In this document: in pieces, positions 38,021-47,919 of the stretch
Layout: every line of letters starts with the position of its first letter
Numbering within the stretch: position 1 is the first letter of the stretch
Origin: Cupriavidus sp. D39
GTDB taxonomy: Bacteria; Pseudomonadota; Gammaproteobacteria; Burkholderiales; Burkholderiaceae
Length of the DNA: 64,000 nt
Direction of reading: 5' to 3'
NCBI RefSeq assembly: GCF_026627925.1
Contig: NZ_JAPNLE010000009.1
Location: 5,270,001 to 5,334,000 of the forward strand
The notes under the pieces: generated by a model
The model's input: the letters and a program-made list of their open reading frames with translations, nothing else
Databases searched by the model: none
What the model was told of the DNA's origin: nothing
Position numbers and translations under genes: made by a program

Positions 38021-38743
38021 TTACTTCACGCCATCGGGGATGAAGACGTAGCCGAGGCCCCAGACCGTCTGGATGAAACGCGGGTTGCCCGGATCAGGTT
38101 CGATCAGCTTGCGCAGGCGCGAGATCTGCACGTCCAGGCTGCGGTCGAATACCTCGTACTCGCGGCCGCGCGCCATTTCCATGAGCTTTTCGCGCGACAG
38201 CGGCTGGCGCGGATGCCGGGCGAAGACCTTGAGCACCGAGAATTCGCCGGTGGTCAGGGTGATCTCTTCATCATTTTTGGTCAGCGTGCGGGTAGCGAGG
38301 TTCAGCACGAAGTCGCCAAAGGCGAAGTTTTCCGGGGTTTCCGAAGGCGCGCCGGGGACTTCGGCGGGGCCCTTGCGCCGCAGCACGGCGTGGATCCGTG
38401 CGATCAACTCGCGCGGGTTGAAGGGCTTCGGCAGGTAGTCGTCGGCGCCCATTTCGAGGCCGACGATGCGATCGACGTCCTCGCCCTTGGCGGTGAGCAT
38501 GATGATGGGCGTCTGGTCGTTGGCGCCGCGCAGGCGGCGGCAGATCGACAGGCCGTCTTCACCGGGCATCATCAGGTCGAGCACTAGCAGGTCGAAACGC
38601 TCGCGCAACCAGAGCTTGTTCATCGCGGTGGCATTTTCTGCTACCAGTACGGTGAAGCCCTGTTCGCCAAGGTAACGGCGCAGCAGGTCGCGCAGACGGG
38701 GGTCGTCGTCCACGACGAGAATCTTGTGACTGGTATTTTCCAT
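38021..38743 (-). CDS. ompR: OmpR-family response regulator
   Basis: A 240-residue regulator. Its receiver domain has acidic residues DDDPRLRD, the phospho-acceptor Asp in LLVLDLMMPGEDG, and Lys in YLPKPFNP; the C-terminal winged helix ends FIQTVWGLGYVFIPDGVK. Together with the downstream kinase it forms a two-component pair that in relatives controls porin or envelope genes in response to osmolarity. ATG 38743 is the only good start. The 255-bp gap upstream holds no gene. Confidence 0.93.
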   Translation of the reverse strand: MENTSHKILVVDDDPRLRDLLRRYLGEQGFTVLVAENATAMNKLWLRERFDLLVLDLMMPGEDGLSICRRLRGANDQTPIIMLTAKGEDVDRIVGLEMGADDYLPKPFNPRELIARIHAVLRRKGPAEVPGAPSETPENFAFGDFVLNLATRTLTKNDEEITLTTGEFSVLKVFARHPRQPLSREKLMEMARGREYEVFDRSLDVQISRLRKLIEPDPGNPRFIQTVWGLGYVFIPDGVK

Positions 38744-38998
38744 GGCGGTATCTTAGCGACAAACGCTTTCGGTCAAAATGGCTTAACAAAAGGTTACATA
38801 CTTTACCCCGAGGTATGAAGGCGCGCATCCACCCTGCGTTTAAACTGCCGCATACCGTTTCCGTAGCCAGTCCCACGGGGTTTTCGTGGGCTTCCGCCGT
38901 GTAGTTCACTGCCATGACGCGGCGAGGCGGGGCTACTGGATGTCCAGCTTCCGGCGGCCTTGTAACCACCGTTTCCGAAGCCCAAACCGCCATTATCA

Positions 38999-39340
38999 AT
39001 GAAAGTCACCCGCAAGCGCGCCGGGCATACCCTTTCCCGTGCTGGCGCGACTGTCGCGCTGTTGCTTGCCGCTAGTGCGGGGTACCCGCAATCGCCCGGC
39101 ATGGCGCATTTGTTCCCGGGCGCTGGCAAGCCGGCAACCCGCGAGGGCGCCCCGCGCAACGAGCGCGAGCGCTACAGCCAGGACGAGGCGCGAGCGCGCG
39201 CCGGAAAGTACCGCGCCGAGCGGGACATGAACGACCGCCTGCACCACGCGTCCCCGAACGACAAGCTCTCGCCCGACGAGCGGCGCAAGCTGCGCCAGAA
39301 CCTGTACGAACTCGGGCGGGAAATGTACCAGGGCGGCTAG
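38999..39340 (+). CDS. Small exported basic protein, unknown function
   Basis: A 113-residue protein with a signal peptide (basic MKVTRKRAG start, then ATVALLLAASAGYPQS) and a highly charged mature part rich in Arg and Glu. Its helical segment LSPDERRKLRQNLYELGREMYQ near the C-terminus has a heptad-like character. Similar small proteins occur near ompR-envZ in Burkholderiaceae, as I recall, but no function is known to me. It is divergent from ompR. Confidence 0.6.
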   Translation: MKVTRKRAGHTLSRAGATVALLLAASAGYPQSPGMAHLFPGAGKPATREGAPRNERERYSQDEARARAGKYRAERDMNDRLHHASPNDKLSPDERRKLRQNLYELGREMYQGG

Positions 39341-39418
39341 GCCCCAGGCACGCGCGCATGCGTGCAGCATGCCACGGCGCGCGGCATCCGGGATATCGGC
39401 GTCCGTCCTACTTCCGCC

Positions 39419-40315
39419 TCATGGCAGGCCGGCGTGCGGGACTTCGACTTCCGTCATCAGGATATGGCCCAGGCGCGAAGCGCGGCGCTCGGCCTCGTCG
39501 AAGTTCGGCGCGGCGGCCAGGAACAGCGTGGTGCCGCGCGGGCCTCCCAGGGCGGCGGCGAAGATGCCCGTCCCGCAGGCAATCTCCTCATCGATGCGCC
39601 CACCCGGCATCACCCGCAACACGCGGTTGCCGATGGCGTCGGCAACCCAGAGCGCCCCTTGCGCATCTTGGGCGCACCCGTCCGGCGCCACCTTCGCGCC
39701 GCCCAGCACCTCGCTGAGCTCCGACCCGGTTGGCTGGCTGCCGAAGAGGGCCCAGTCACGGCGCGGGCCGAGGGAGCCATCCGCGTGCAGGTCGAAGGCC
39801 GAGATGCGATTGCCCAGGGTCTCGCCCACCACCAGGGACTTGCCGTCCGGCGTGATGACCGAACCATTGGGGAAGAACAGGCCGTCTGCCACCACGGTGA
39901 CCGATCCGTCCGGGTCGACCCGTGCCAGGCTGGCGGTGCGCATCGGGGCGCCGGCCATCAGGTCGAAACCGAAATTACCTACATAGGCGCGGCCCTGCTG
40001 GTCCACCACCATGTCGTTGGCATGGCCGCCGGCCACGCCGGACAGATCGGCATGCACCACCAGGCTGCCGTCCGGCTCGCGGCGCAGCAGCTTGCGGTCG
40101 CGCATGGAAACGATCAGTAGCCGCCCGTCCGGGAGCCATCCCATGCCGGATGGCTGCTGCGGCACTTCGGCGATCTGTTCGACGGCGCCATCCAGGCTCA
40201 CCGCCATTACCCGGTGGGTGTAGAAGTCCGACAGCCAGAGTCGGCCGTCGTGCCAGCGCAGTCCTTCCAGGAAGGCGTGTCCCTCGGTCAGGACCGATAG
40301 TTCGCGGTGCGCCAT
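39419..40315 (-). CDS. SMP-30/gluconolactonase-family hydrolase
   Basis: A 298-residue six-bladed beta-propeller protein. It carries the family's N-terminal EGLRWHDGRLWLSD with the metal-ligand Glu, the AND motif in GGHANDMVVDQQGRAYVG, and FFPNGSVITPDGKSLVVGET with the Asn ligand. Such enzymes open lactones, for example sugar lactones. GGAGA precedes ATG 40315. It is last in a leftward group with the M20 hydrolase 93 bp upstream. Confidence 0.88.
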   Translation of the reverse strand: MAHRELSVLTEGHAFLEGLRWHDGRLWLSDFYTHRVMAVSLDGAVEQIAEVPQQPSGMGWLPDGRLLIVSMRDRKLLRREPDGSLVVHADLSGVAGGHANDMVVDQQGRAYVGNFGFDLMAGAPMRTASLARVDPDGSVTVVADGLFFPNGSVITPDGKSLVVGETLGNRISAFDLHADGSLGPRRDWALFGSQPTGSELSEVLGGAKVAPDGCAQDAQGALWVADAIGNRVLRVMPGGRIDEEIACGTGIFAAALGGPRGTTLFLAAAPNFDEAERRASRLGHILMTEVEVPHAGLP

Positions 40316-40408
40316 GCAGTGTCTCCGTTGTGATCTTTCGATCTTGTGATTGGTGTGCCTACATCCAATACGATTTGGGCCGGGACCGCAAGCGCGCCGC
40401 GGCGGGGG

Positions 40409-41683
40409 TCAGGCGCGTGGCTGGAAATGCCGCAGGAAGTCGACGAAGGCCTCGGCCGCGAGCTGGGCGTCGTCGGCCGTGATGGTCTCCAGCGGGTTGT
40501 GGCTGATGCCGCCGTTGCCGCAGCGCACGAACAGCATGGCCACGTCGGTAATGCGCTGCATCATCATGGCGTCGTGGCCAGCACCCGAGGGCAGCTCGAA
40601 GGCTTCCAGCCCGCGCTTCCTGAGCACCGCGCCGAACTGGTCCATCAGCCAGCGCGCGCACGGCGCGTTGTTGACCGGCGTCACCCGTTCCACGTCGGCA
40701 CTGAGGCCGCGACGCTCGGCGATCGCCTGGATGCCGGCCACGATGTCGGCGATGGCGGCCTCGCGGATGCTGTCTTCACCGGCACGGATGTCCATCGAGA
40801 ACACGCACTCGGCGGGAATGACGTTGCTCGATCCGTTGGGCACCTGCAGCTGGCCCACCGTGCCGACCAGCGTCGGCACCTGAGCGCAGCGCTGCTCCAC
40901 CAGCAGCACCATCTCCGCGGCGGCCGCGGCGGCGTCCTTGCGCATGGTCATGGGCGTGGTGCCGGCATGGCTGGCCAGGCCCTCCACGCGGACCTGGAAG
41001 CGGCTGCTGCCGGCAATCTGCGTGACCACGCCGAGCGCCAGGCCGTGGTGCAGCAGGACCGGGCCTTGCTCGATATGGACTTCGACAAAGCCATGCAGGG
41101 TCGCGGGGTCCACCGCCGCGGCCCGCAGTGCGTCGATGCCGCCCGCGCCCGGCAGGCCGGAGGCGGCCAGCGCCTCGCGCAGGGTCACGCCGTCGGTGTC
41201 GGCACGATCCAGCAGGGCGGGGTCGAAGCGGCCGGCCAGCACGCTGCTGGCCAGGAAGCTGGTCTTGAAGCGCAGGCCTTCTTCCTCGGCAAAGCCCACC
41301 ACCTCGAAGTGATAGGGCAGGCGGATGCCGGCCGCGTTGAGCGCCCCAACCACCGCGACGGGCAGCAGGATGCCAAGCCGGCCGTCATAGCGCCCGCCGT
41401 TGCGCACGGTGTCGAAGTGCGAGCCCGTCATCAGCACGCGCGCAGCATCGCCCACGGCCGGATCGGCGGCATAGCGGCCGATCACGTTGCCGATGGCGTC
41501 AATGCGGACCTGCATGCCCGCCGCCTCCATCCATGCCACCAGCTGGGCCGACGCTGCGCGGTGGGCCGGGGTCAGGTAGGCGCAGGTCAGGCCGCCTTCC
41601 ATATCCGAGAAGCGGGCCAACGCTGCGGCCTGGTCGAGAATGGTCTGGCCAAGCGGGAGGAGGGGGATGGCAGATTGGGTCAT
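40409..41683 (-). CDS. M20 Zn-dependent amidase / N-carbamoylase (allantoate amidohydrolase-like)
   Basis: A 424-residue binuclear-metal hydrolase of the HyuC/AllC branch. Visible motifs are SHFDTVRNGGRYDGRLG, the catalytic EEEGLRF, the HIEQGPVL ligand motif, and LASHAGTTPMTMRKDA of the dimerisation domain, ending GAGHDAMMM. These enzymes split N-carbamoyl groups from amino acids or allantoate. Its leader contains nonamer tandem repeats. Substrate is unproven; the neighbouring lactonase gives no firm hint. Confidence 0.85.
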   Translation of the reverse strand: MTQSAIPLLPLGQTILDQAAALARFSDMEGGLTCAYLTPAHRAASAQLVAWMEAAGMQVRIDAIGNVIGRYAADPAVGDAARVLMTGSHFDTVRNGGRYDGRLGILLPVAVVGALNAAGIRLPYHFEVVGFAEEEGLRFKTSFLASSVLAGRFDPALLDRADTDGVTLREALAASGLPGAGGIDALRAAAVDPATLHGFVEVHIEQGPVLLHHGLALGVVTQIAGSSRFQVRVEGLASHAGTTPMTMRKDAAAAAAEMVLLVEQRCAQVPTLVGTVGQLQVPNGSSNVIPAECVFSMDIRAGEDSIREAAIADIVAGIQAIAERRGLSADVERVTPVNNAPCARWLMDQFGAVLRKRGLEAFELPSGAGHDAMMMQRITDVAMLFVRCGNGGISHNPLETITADDAQLAAEAFVDFLRHFQPRA

Positions 41684-41707
41684 GGCAACTCAGGCGAGTA
41701 AGGTGGC

Positions 41708-41750
41708 TAATGCCGTTAATGCGGTTAATGCGGTCAATGCGGCAATGCGG
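41708..41750. repeat. Short tandem repeat in the leader of the M20 gene
   Basis: Five units, TAATGCCGT, TAATGCGGT twice, then CAATGCGG twice, run head to tail 25 bp upstream of the leftward amidase start at 41683 and 28 bp from the 3' end of hpnD. Its proximity to the start suggests slippage could alter translation or promoter spacing. Confidence 0.7.
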
Positions 41751-41777
41751 GCTAGGCGAAAAGCGCGGACGTGGCGC

Positions 41778-42614
41778 TCAGCGGTTGCGCATCCACGTTT
41801 TCCACGCGATCCACAGCTTGCGCATGGGCGTGAGCGAGATGCGCTGGTTCAGCACCTGGAACTCACTGGCCTCCAGCTCATCGAGCAGCGTCTGGTAGAT
41901 CGCGCCCATGACCAGGCCAGCGCGCTGGGCGCGGCGCTCGGTCCGGGGCAGCAGCGCCAGCGCCTCGCGGTACAGCGTGCGGGCCTGCTCGGCCTGGTAG
42001 CGCATGAGCGCGACGAAGCGATCGGAATGCGTGGCCTGGTTGATCTCGGAAACCGGCAGCTGGAAGCGCTGCAGCGTGTTCACAGGCAGGTAGATCCGGC
42101 CGCGCCGGGCATCCTCGCCCACATCGCGCAGGATATTGACCATTTGCAGTGACAAGCCCATCTTTTCGGCGTACTCGAGCGTGCGCGGATCCGTGTGGCC
42201 AAGGATGCGGGCGCTCATGGTGCCGACCACGCCGGCCACGCAATGGCAATAGCGCGTGAGCGCGATGTCATCCAGGTAGCGCGACTGGTTGAGGTCCATC
42301 TCCATGCCTTCGAGCACTTCGTTGAACATCGACTGGGTCAGCCCATAGGCTTGCGCGTGCGGCTGGAGCGCCTTGGTCACGGGGTGGGTTGGCGCACCGT
42401 TGAACATCTGGGCGAGCTCATTGCGCCACCAGGCCAGCTTCTGATAGGCCACGCTGGCGTCCTGGGTGTCGTCCACGACATCGTCGACCTCCCTGCACCA
42501 GGCATAGAGGGCGGTAATGGCCCGCCGCCGCTCGGGCGCCAGGAACAGGAAGCTGTAATAGAAGCTGGAGCCGCTCTGCGCGGCTTTTTCTTGGCAATAC
42601 TGATCGGGCGTCAC
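41778..42614 (-). CDS. hpnD: Presqualene diphosphate synthase HpnD
   Basis: A squalene/phytoene-synthase-fold enzyme (278 residues) that condenses two farnesyl diphosphates in the bacterial HpnCDE route to squalene and hopanoids. The two Asp-rich Mg-binding motifs are WCREVDDVVDD and VNILRDVGEDARRGRIYLP; the N-terminus TPDQYCQEKAAQSGSSFYYS is characteristic of HpnD. GTG 42614 is the only start near the homology boundary. No other hpn gene is in the window. Confidence 0.88.
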   Translation of the reverse strand: MTPDQYCQEKAAQSGSSFYYSFLFLAPERRRAITALYAWCREVDDVVDDTQDASVAYQKLAWWRNELAQMFNGAPTHPVTKALQPHAQAYGLTQSMFNEVLEGMEMDLNQSRYLDDIALTRYCHCVAGVVGTMSARILGHTDPRTLEYAEKMGLSLQMVNILRDVGEDARRGRIYLPVNTLQRFQLPVSEINQATHSDRFVALMRYQAEQARTLYREALALLPRTERRAQRAGLVMGAIYQTLLDELEASEFQVLNQRISLTPMRKLWIAWKTWMRNR

Positions 42615-43200
42615 GCCGGTCTCGGGTCGGTGAATTGGGGGTATTAGGGGCGTTTGCCTGCGCTGTCGCCGCGGCAACCTGACCGGCGCGGGGCGGTCGG
42701 CCTGGCGAGATGGCGCGATGGCGCAAGCCAGGGTCCTGCGCCAAGCGCCGCGATTTCCAATCGTCAAGGCATTCCACGGCGAGAGGCAAGGCAGCGCGGG
42801 CGACGCGCCGGATTGTAGCATCGCGCTCCCGGCGGCAACTGCCATGGGCGAGTGCGCCGCCGCGCGCTTCGGCCCGCGAGGATATCCAGCGCTGCGGCAT
42901 TTGGCCGCACCCGGCCCGATTCCTGCGACTGACCTGAGGCACAGGGTGGGCAGCACGATTGAAAAGTACGTTTCCGGCATTCCCCTGCGCGCGCCGTTTG
43001 ACGCCTTCGGCTCCACCCCGTTACATTACTGACCGGCGAGTTATTAATCTGCCGCCGCTTCGCGCAGTGCCTGCAGTGCAACAGTCCACCGATCTAACGC
43101 TTAACTCATGCCAGTGCCTTATCCCGGGCCGGAAGTTGCGGCCATCGAAGTGCCTTTTTCCACGCTTTGCGGCGCGAACGCGTTCGCGGCCGGCTTGCGC
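42615..43200. other. Divergent gap between hpnD and RND operon
   Basis: About 590 bp without a recognisable gene; open frames here lack homology and ribosome-binding sites. The last part contains ACATTACTGACCGGCGAGTT near 43024, a possible promoter region for the efflux operon, but no clear operator was found. Confidence 0.45.
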
Positions 43201-44310
43201 ATGCGCGCTCGCGGCGCGTTGGTGGTCCTGCTGGTGCTCGCCGGGGTGGTGATGGGGCTGGCGGGGTGCAGCCGGCAGGCAGAGAAGGCGCCAGAGATCC
43301 GCCCGGTGCGCCTGATGCAGTTGCAGCCGGGCGCAGGCAAGACCGAATTCGAGTTCTCGGGCGATGTCCGGCCCCGGATCGAGTCGCGGCTGGGCTTTCG
43401 CGTGGGCGGCAAGATTGCCGCGCGCCTGGTCGACGTGGGCGCCACCGTGCGCAAGGGCCAGCCGCTCGCCCGGCTCGATCCCACGGACCTCGGCCTGGCG
43501 GAAGCCGGCTCGCGGGCGCAGTACGACGCGGCCAAGACTGACCGCGACCTCGCCGAGGCCGATCTCAAGCGCTACAACGAGCTGTTCGCCAAGAAATTCA
43601 TCAGCGCGGCCGAGCAGCAACGCCGCCAGGCCACCTTTGACTCCGCCGTCTCCCGCCTGCGCCAGGCCGAGGCGGGGCTGCGCAACCAGGCCAACCAGAC
43701 CGGCTACGGCGTGCTGAACGCCGACGCCGATGGCGTTGTGACCCTGATCGAAGCGGAAGTCGGCCAGGTCGTCGCGGCCGGCCAGTCGGTCGTGCGGGTG
43801 GCGCAGACCGCCGAGAAGGAGGTCGCGGTTGGCCTGCCGGAGGACCAGGTCGAGCGCCTGCGCGGCATCTCCGACGTGACCGTGCGCACCTGGGCCGAGC
43901 CCGGCCGGCTGCTGCCGGGCCGCGTGCGCGAGATCTCGCCGATGGCCGACCCGGTGACGCGCACCTACGCGGCGCGCATCAGCGTGCCCAACCCGCCGGC
44001 CGACTTCAAGTTCGGCATGACCGCTGTGGTCACCTTCACCCGTACCGGCGACGATACCGCGCTGCGGGTGCCGCTCTCCGCGCTGCTGCAAAAGCAGGGC
44101 ATCAACCAGGTCTGGGTGTACGACGCGGCAGCCGGCACCGTGCAGCCAGTCAACGTTACCCTGGGCGAGCTCCAGGGCAACGAGATCCAGGTCAGGCAGG
44201 GGCTGTCGCCCGGCCAGACCATCGTCACCGCGGGCGTGCACCTGCTCAAGCCCGGGCAGAAGGTCAAGCCGCTGCAGGCCGTGGCGCCCACGCCGGCCGT
44301 GCGCAACTAA
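43201..44310 (+). CDS. RND efflux periplasmic adaptor lipoprotein
   Basis: A 369-residue membrane-fusion protein. ATG 43201 gives a lipoprotein signal peptide with lipobox LAGC (after VVLLVLAGVVMG); the earlier ATG at 43108 adds a non-homologous leader. Next come the barrel-sandwich half motif VGGKIAARLVDVGATVRKGQPLARLD, an alpha-helical hairpin (about residues 90-160), the second lipoyl half and the beta-barrel domain. It links an inner-membrane RND pump to an outer-membrane channel. The pump gene starts 9 bp downstream; no outer-membrane factor gene is adjacent. Confidence 0.9.
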   Translation: MRARGALVVLLVLAGVVMGLAGCSRQAEKAPEIRPVRLMQLQPGAGKTEFEFSGDVRPRIESRLGFRVGGKIAARLVDVGATVRKGQPLARLDPTDLGLAEAGSRAQYDAAKTDRDLAEADLKRYNELFAKKFISAAEQQRRQATFDSAVSRLRQAEAGLRNQANQTGYGVLNADADGVVTLIEAEVGQVVAAGQSVVRVAQTAEKEVAVGLPEDQVERLRGISDVTVRTWAEPGRLLPGRVREISPMADPVTRTYAARISVPNPPADFKFGMTAVVTFTRTGDDTALRVPLSALLQKQGINQVWVYDAAAGTVQPVNVTLGELQGNEIQVRQGLSPGQTIVTAGVHLLKPGQKVKPLQAVAPTPAVRN

Positions 44311-44319
44311 GGCGCCGGC

Positions 44320-47300
44320 ATGGATCATTCCCGTTTCAACCTTTCCCGCTGGGCCCTGGAGCACCAGCCGCTGACCCGTTACCTGCTGGTGGTGCTGTTG
44401 CTGGGCGGGCTCTTTGCCTTCTTCCAGCTCGGGCAGGACGAAGACCCGCCCTTTACCTTCCGCGTGATGGTGGTGCAGGCGTTCTGGCCCGGCGCCACCG
44501 CCGAGCAGATCGCGGTGCAGGTTACCGACAAGATCGAGCGCCAGCTGCAGGAAGTGCCCTACGCCGACAAGATCCGCAGCTTCTCCAAGCCCGGCGAGAC
44601 CACGGTGATCTTCCAGCTCAAGGACACCGCGCCGGCCAAGGACACCGCGCAGATCTGGTACACCGTGCGCAAGAAGGTTGGCGACATCGCGCAGACGCTG
44701 CCGCCGGGCGTGCGCGGGCCGTTCTTCAATGATGAGTTCGGCGACGTGTACGGCTCCATCTACGCGCTCTCGGCCGACGGCTTCAACTATAAGGAGCTGC
44801 GCGAGTACGCCGACCTGGTGCGCCAGCAGCCGCTGCGCGTGCCCTCGGTGGCCAAGGTGGCGCTGATCGGGCTGCAGGACGAGAAGGTCTACATCGAATT
44901 CAACCAGGCGCGCTTTGCCCAGCTCGGGCTGGACATCAACGCGATCGCCGACCAGATCTCGCAGCAAAACAGCATGACCGCCAGCGGCGTGCTGGTGACG
45001 CCGGGCGACAACCTGCAGGTGCGCTTGTCGGGTCAGTTCGCCAACGTGGCCGACCTGGAAAACCTGGTGCTGCGCGGCCCCAACGGCATTGCCAACATCC
45101 GCCTGGGCGATATCGCCCATGTGTACCGCGGTTATGTCGATCCGCCGGCCAGCAAGATGCGCTTCCAGGGCAAGGAAGTGATCGGGCTGGGCATCTCGAT
45201 GGAGCGCGGCGGCGACATCATCGCCATGGGCAAGAACCTGCGCGCCGCGACGGACGGCTTGCGCGGGCAGCTGCCCGTCGGCATCGAGCTGGACCAGGTG
45301 CAAAACCAGCCCGAGGCCGTGGAGCGGTCGGTGGGCGAGTTCGTGCACGTGCTGATCGAGGCCGTGGTGATCGTGCTGGGCGTGAGCTTTGTTTCGCTCG
45401 GGTTGCATACCAAGCCGCTGCGCATCGACGTGCGCCCGGGCCTGGTGGTGGCGCTGACCATTCCGCTGGTGCTCGCCGTCACGTTCCTGTTCATGAACAT
45501 CTTCGGCATCGGCCTGCACAAGATATCGCTCGGGGCGCTGATCGTGGCGCTGGGGCTGCTGGTCGACGACGCCATCATCGCGGTGGAGATGATGGTGCGC
45601 AAGCTGGAGGAGGGCTTCTCCAAGATGGAAGCCGCCACCTTCGCCTACAGCTCCACCGCGATGCCGATGCTGACCGGCACGCTGATCACCGCCGCCGGCT
45701 TCCTGCCGGTGGGGCTGGCGCGCTCCACCGTGGGCGAGTACACCTTCGCCATCTTCGCGGTGACCGCGATGGCGCTGGTGCTGTCGTGGCTGGCCGCGGT
45801 CTACTTCACGCCCTACCTGGGCTACCTGCTGCTCAAGGCGCGGCCCGCCGGCGAGGGCGAGCAGCACGAGGTGTTCGACACGCCGTTCTACAATCGTTTT
45901 CGCCGCCTGGTGCACTGGTGCGTGACCTGGCGCAAGACGGTGATCGCCATCACCCTGGTGGCCTTCGCCCTGGGCCTCTATGCCTTCAAGTTCGTCGAGA
46001 AGCAGTTCTTCCCGGACTCGAGCCGGCCGGAGCTGATGGTGGAGCTGTGGCTGCCCGAGGGCACCAGCTTCGCGCAGACCGAGGCCGAGGCCAAGCGCTT
46101 CGAGGCCGCGCTGCGCGGGGACCGCGAGATTGCCAGCCTGACCACCTTCGTTGGCAGCGGCGCGCCGCGCTTCTACCTGCCGCTGGACCAGATCTTCCCG
46201 CAGACCAATGTGGCGCAGGTGATCGTGTTGCCGGCCGAAGTGGCGCTGCGCGAGCGCGTGCGCCAACGCGTGGTGGACCTGCTGGCGCGCGATTTCCCGC
46301 AACTGCGCGGGCGCGTCAAGCTGCTGCCGAACGGCCCGCCCGTGCCCTATCCGGTGCAGTTCCGGGTGATCGGGCCGGATGCCGCCGGCGTGCGCAAGCT
46401 GGCCGATGAGGTCAGGGCGGTGATGAGCGCCAACCCCAACACCGTGGGGGTCAACGACAACTGGAACGAGAACGTCAAGGTGCTGCGCCTGGACATCGAC
46501 CAGGACAAGGCGCGCGCGCTCGGCGTCAGCACCACCGCCATCGCGCGGGTGACGCAGACCGTGCTGACCGGCGTGGCGGTGGGGCAGTACCGCGACGGCG
46601 ACAAGCTGATCGATATCCTGATGCGCGCACCGCGCAACGAGCGCGACGCCATGTCCGACCTGCAGAACGTGCAGGTACCCACCGCCAACGGCCGCGTGGT
46701 ACCGCTGACCCAGGTGGCGCGCATCGCCTTTCGCTCCGAGCCCGGCGTGATCTGGCGCGAGAACCGCGACTTTGGCGTGACCGTGCAGGCCGATGTGCTC
46801 GAAGGCATCCAGGGCCCCACCGTGACGGCGCAGATCAATCCCAAGCTGGACCAGCTGCGCGCGCAGCTGCCGGCGGGCTACCGCATCACGGTAGCCGGCG
46901 CGGAAGAAGAAAGCGGCAAGGCCGGCGCGTCGATCGCCGCGCAGCTGCCGCTATGCATCTTCCTGATCTTCACGCTGCTGATGCTGCAGCTGCACGAGCT
47001 TCTCGCGCTCGCTGATGGTGTTCCTGACCGGGCCGCTCGGCCTGATCGGCGCCGCCGCCACGCTGCTGCTGCTCAACGCGCCGATGGGCTTCGTCGCGCA
47101 GCTCGGCATCACCGCGCTGCTCGGCATGATCATCCGCAATTCGGTGATCCTGGTCGACCAGATCGAGCAGGACATCCGCGCCGGCGAGCCGGTGTGGAAT
47201 GCCATCGTCGAATCCGCCGTGCGCCGCTGCCGCCCCATCATCCTGACCGCGGCAGCAGCCGTGCTGGCCATGATCCCGCTGTCGCGCTCCGTGTTCTGGG

Positions 47301-47434
47301 GCCCGATGGCGGTCGCCATCATGGGCGGGCTGGTGATCGCCACGGCATTGACGCTGCTGTTCCTGCCGGCGCTGTATGCGGCGTGGTTCCGGGTCAAGGC
47401 GCCGGAGGCGGGCGCTGGGGTGCTGGCGCGCTGA
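44320..47434 (+). CDS. RND-family efflux permease (frameshifted in the C-terminal part)
   Basis: An inner-membrane proton-driven pump of 1037 residues after repair. It shows the typical first helix (TRYLLVVLLLGGLFAFFQLG), two large periplasmic loops, and helix 4 with the proton-relay acid pair ALGLLVDDAIIAVEMMVRK. The frame breaks near 46995: deleting one C gives QLQSFSRSLMVFLTGPLGLIG, the normal family sequence, and the second frame then runs to 47434 with GMIIRNSVILVDQIEQD. The divergent LVDDAIIAVE motif fits a multidrug (AcrB/MexF-like) rather than metal pump. The indel is probably a sequencing error. Confidence 0.9.
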
Positions 47435-47476
47435 GCGTGCTCCGGCGGGTAGCACCGCCGAGCACGCCTGCGTGTC

Positions 47477-47887
47477 TCACATCAATTCAAAACTCACATC
47501 CTGCGCCCCTTCCCACAGCACCTTGGTGCCCAGCGCGCGCAGGTTCTCCTTGCCTTCCACGATCGTCAGGAAATGGTTGCCTGCGAGCTGGCCCATCTTG
47601 CTGGCGAAGCAGCAGCTGCCATACGCCAGGATGATCTCGGTCTCGCTGTAGCCGCCCGGGTAAAACAGGATGTCGCCGACCGAAGGATGGCTGGTGTGGT
47701 TCTCGAAATCCACGCCCAGCTTGAACTCGCCCAGCGGGATCCAGCAGCCTTCGCCGCTCCAGCGCACGTGGATCAGCTTTTGCCGGTAGGGCAGCAGCTT
47801 GGTGAAGGCGGCGACGGTGAGCGGGGCGTCGGGATGGGTTTCGGCGACGAACTGGTAGCCGCCGGCGGTAATACGGATCTGGGCCAT
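47477..47887 (-). CDS. DUF3830 family protein
   Basis: A 136-residue protein that fits the DUF3830 family, which has a cyclophilin-like beta-barrel fold as far as I recall. Segments AHPDAPLTV-like near the start, HVRWSGEGCWIPLG, HTSHPSVGDILFYPGG and ILAYGSCCFASKMGQLAGNHF are diagnostic. AGGAG precedes ATG 47887. It is the last gene of a leftward operon after an amidase and a peptide-type ABC transporter, which suggests a role in the same catabolism, either as an enzyme or an effector-binding protein. Function is not established. Confidence 0.8.
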   Translation of the reverse strand: MAQIRITAGGYQFVAETHPDAPLTVAAFTKLLPYRQKLIHVRWSGEGCWIPLGEFKLGVDFENHTSHPSVGDILFYPGGYSETEIILAYGSCCFASKMGQLAGNHFLTIVEGKENLRALGTKVLWEGAQDVSFELM

Positions 47888-47919
47888 TCAGGCTCTCCTG
47901 GGGGAATCGGGGTGGTCGT

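Noticed and set aside
43021..46302. A 1093-codon minus-strand open frame
   Set aside because: It is the GC-rich antisense shadow of the efflux adaptor and permease genes, whose motifs are clear on the plus strand.
46990..47000. Programmed frameshifting or a split pump in the RND gene
   Set aside because: There is no slippery heptamer, and similar one-base breaks occur in many unrelated genes, so sequencing error is simpler.
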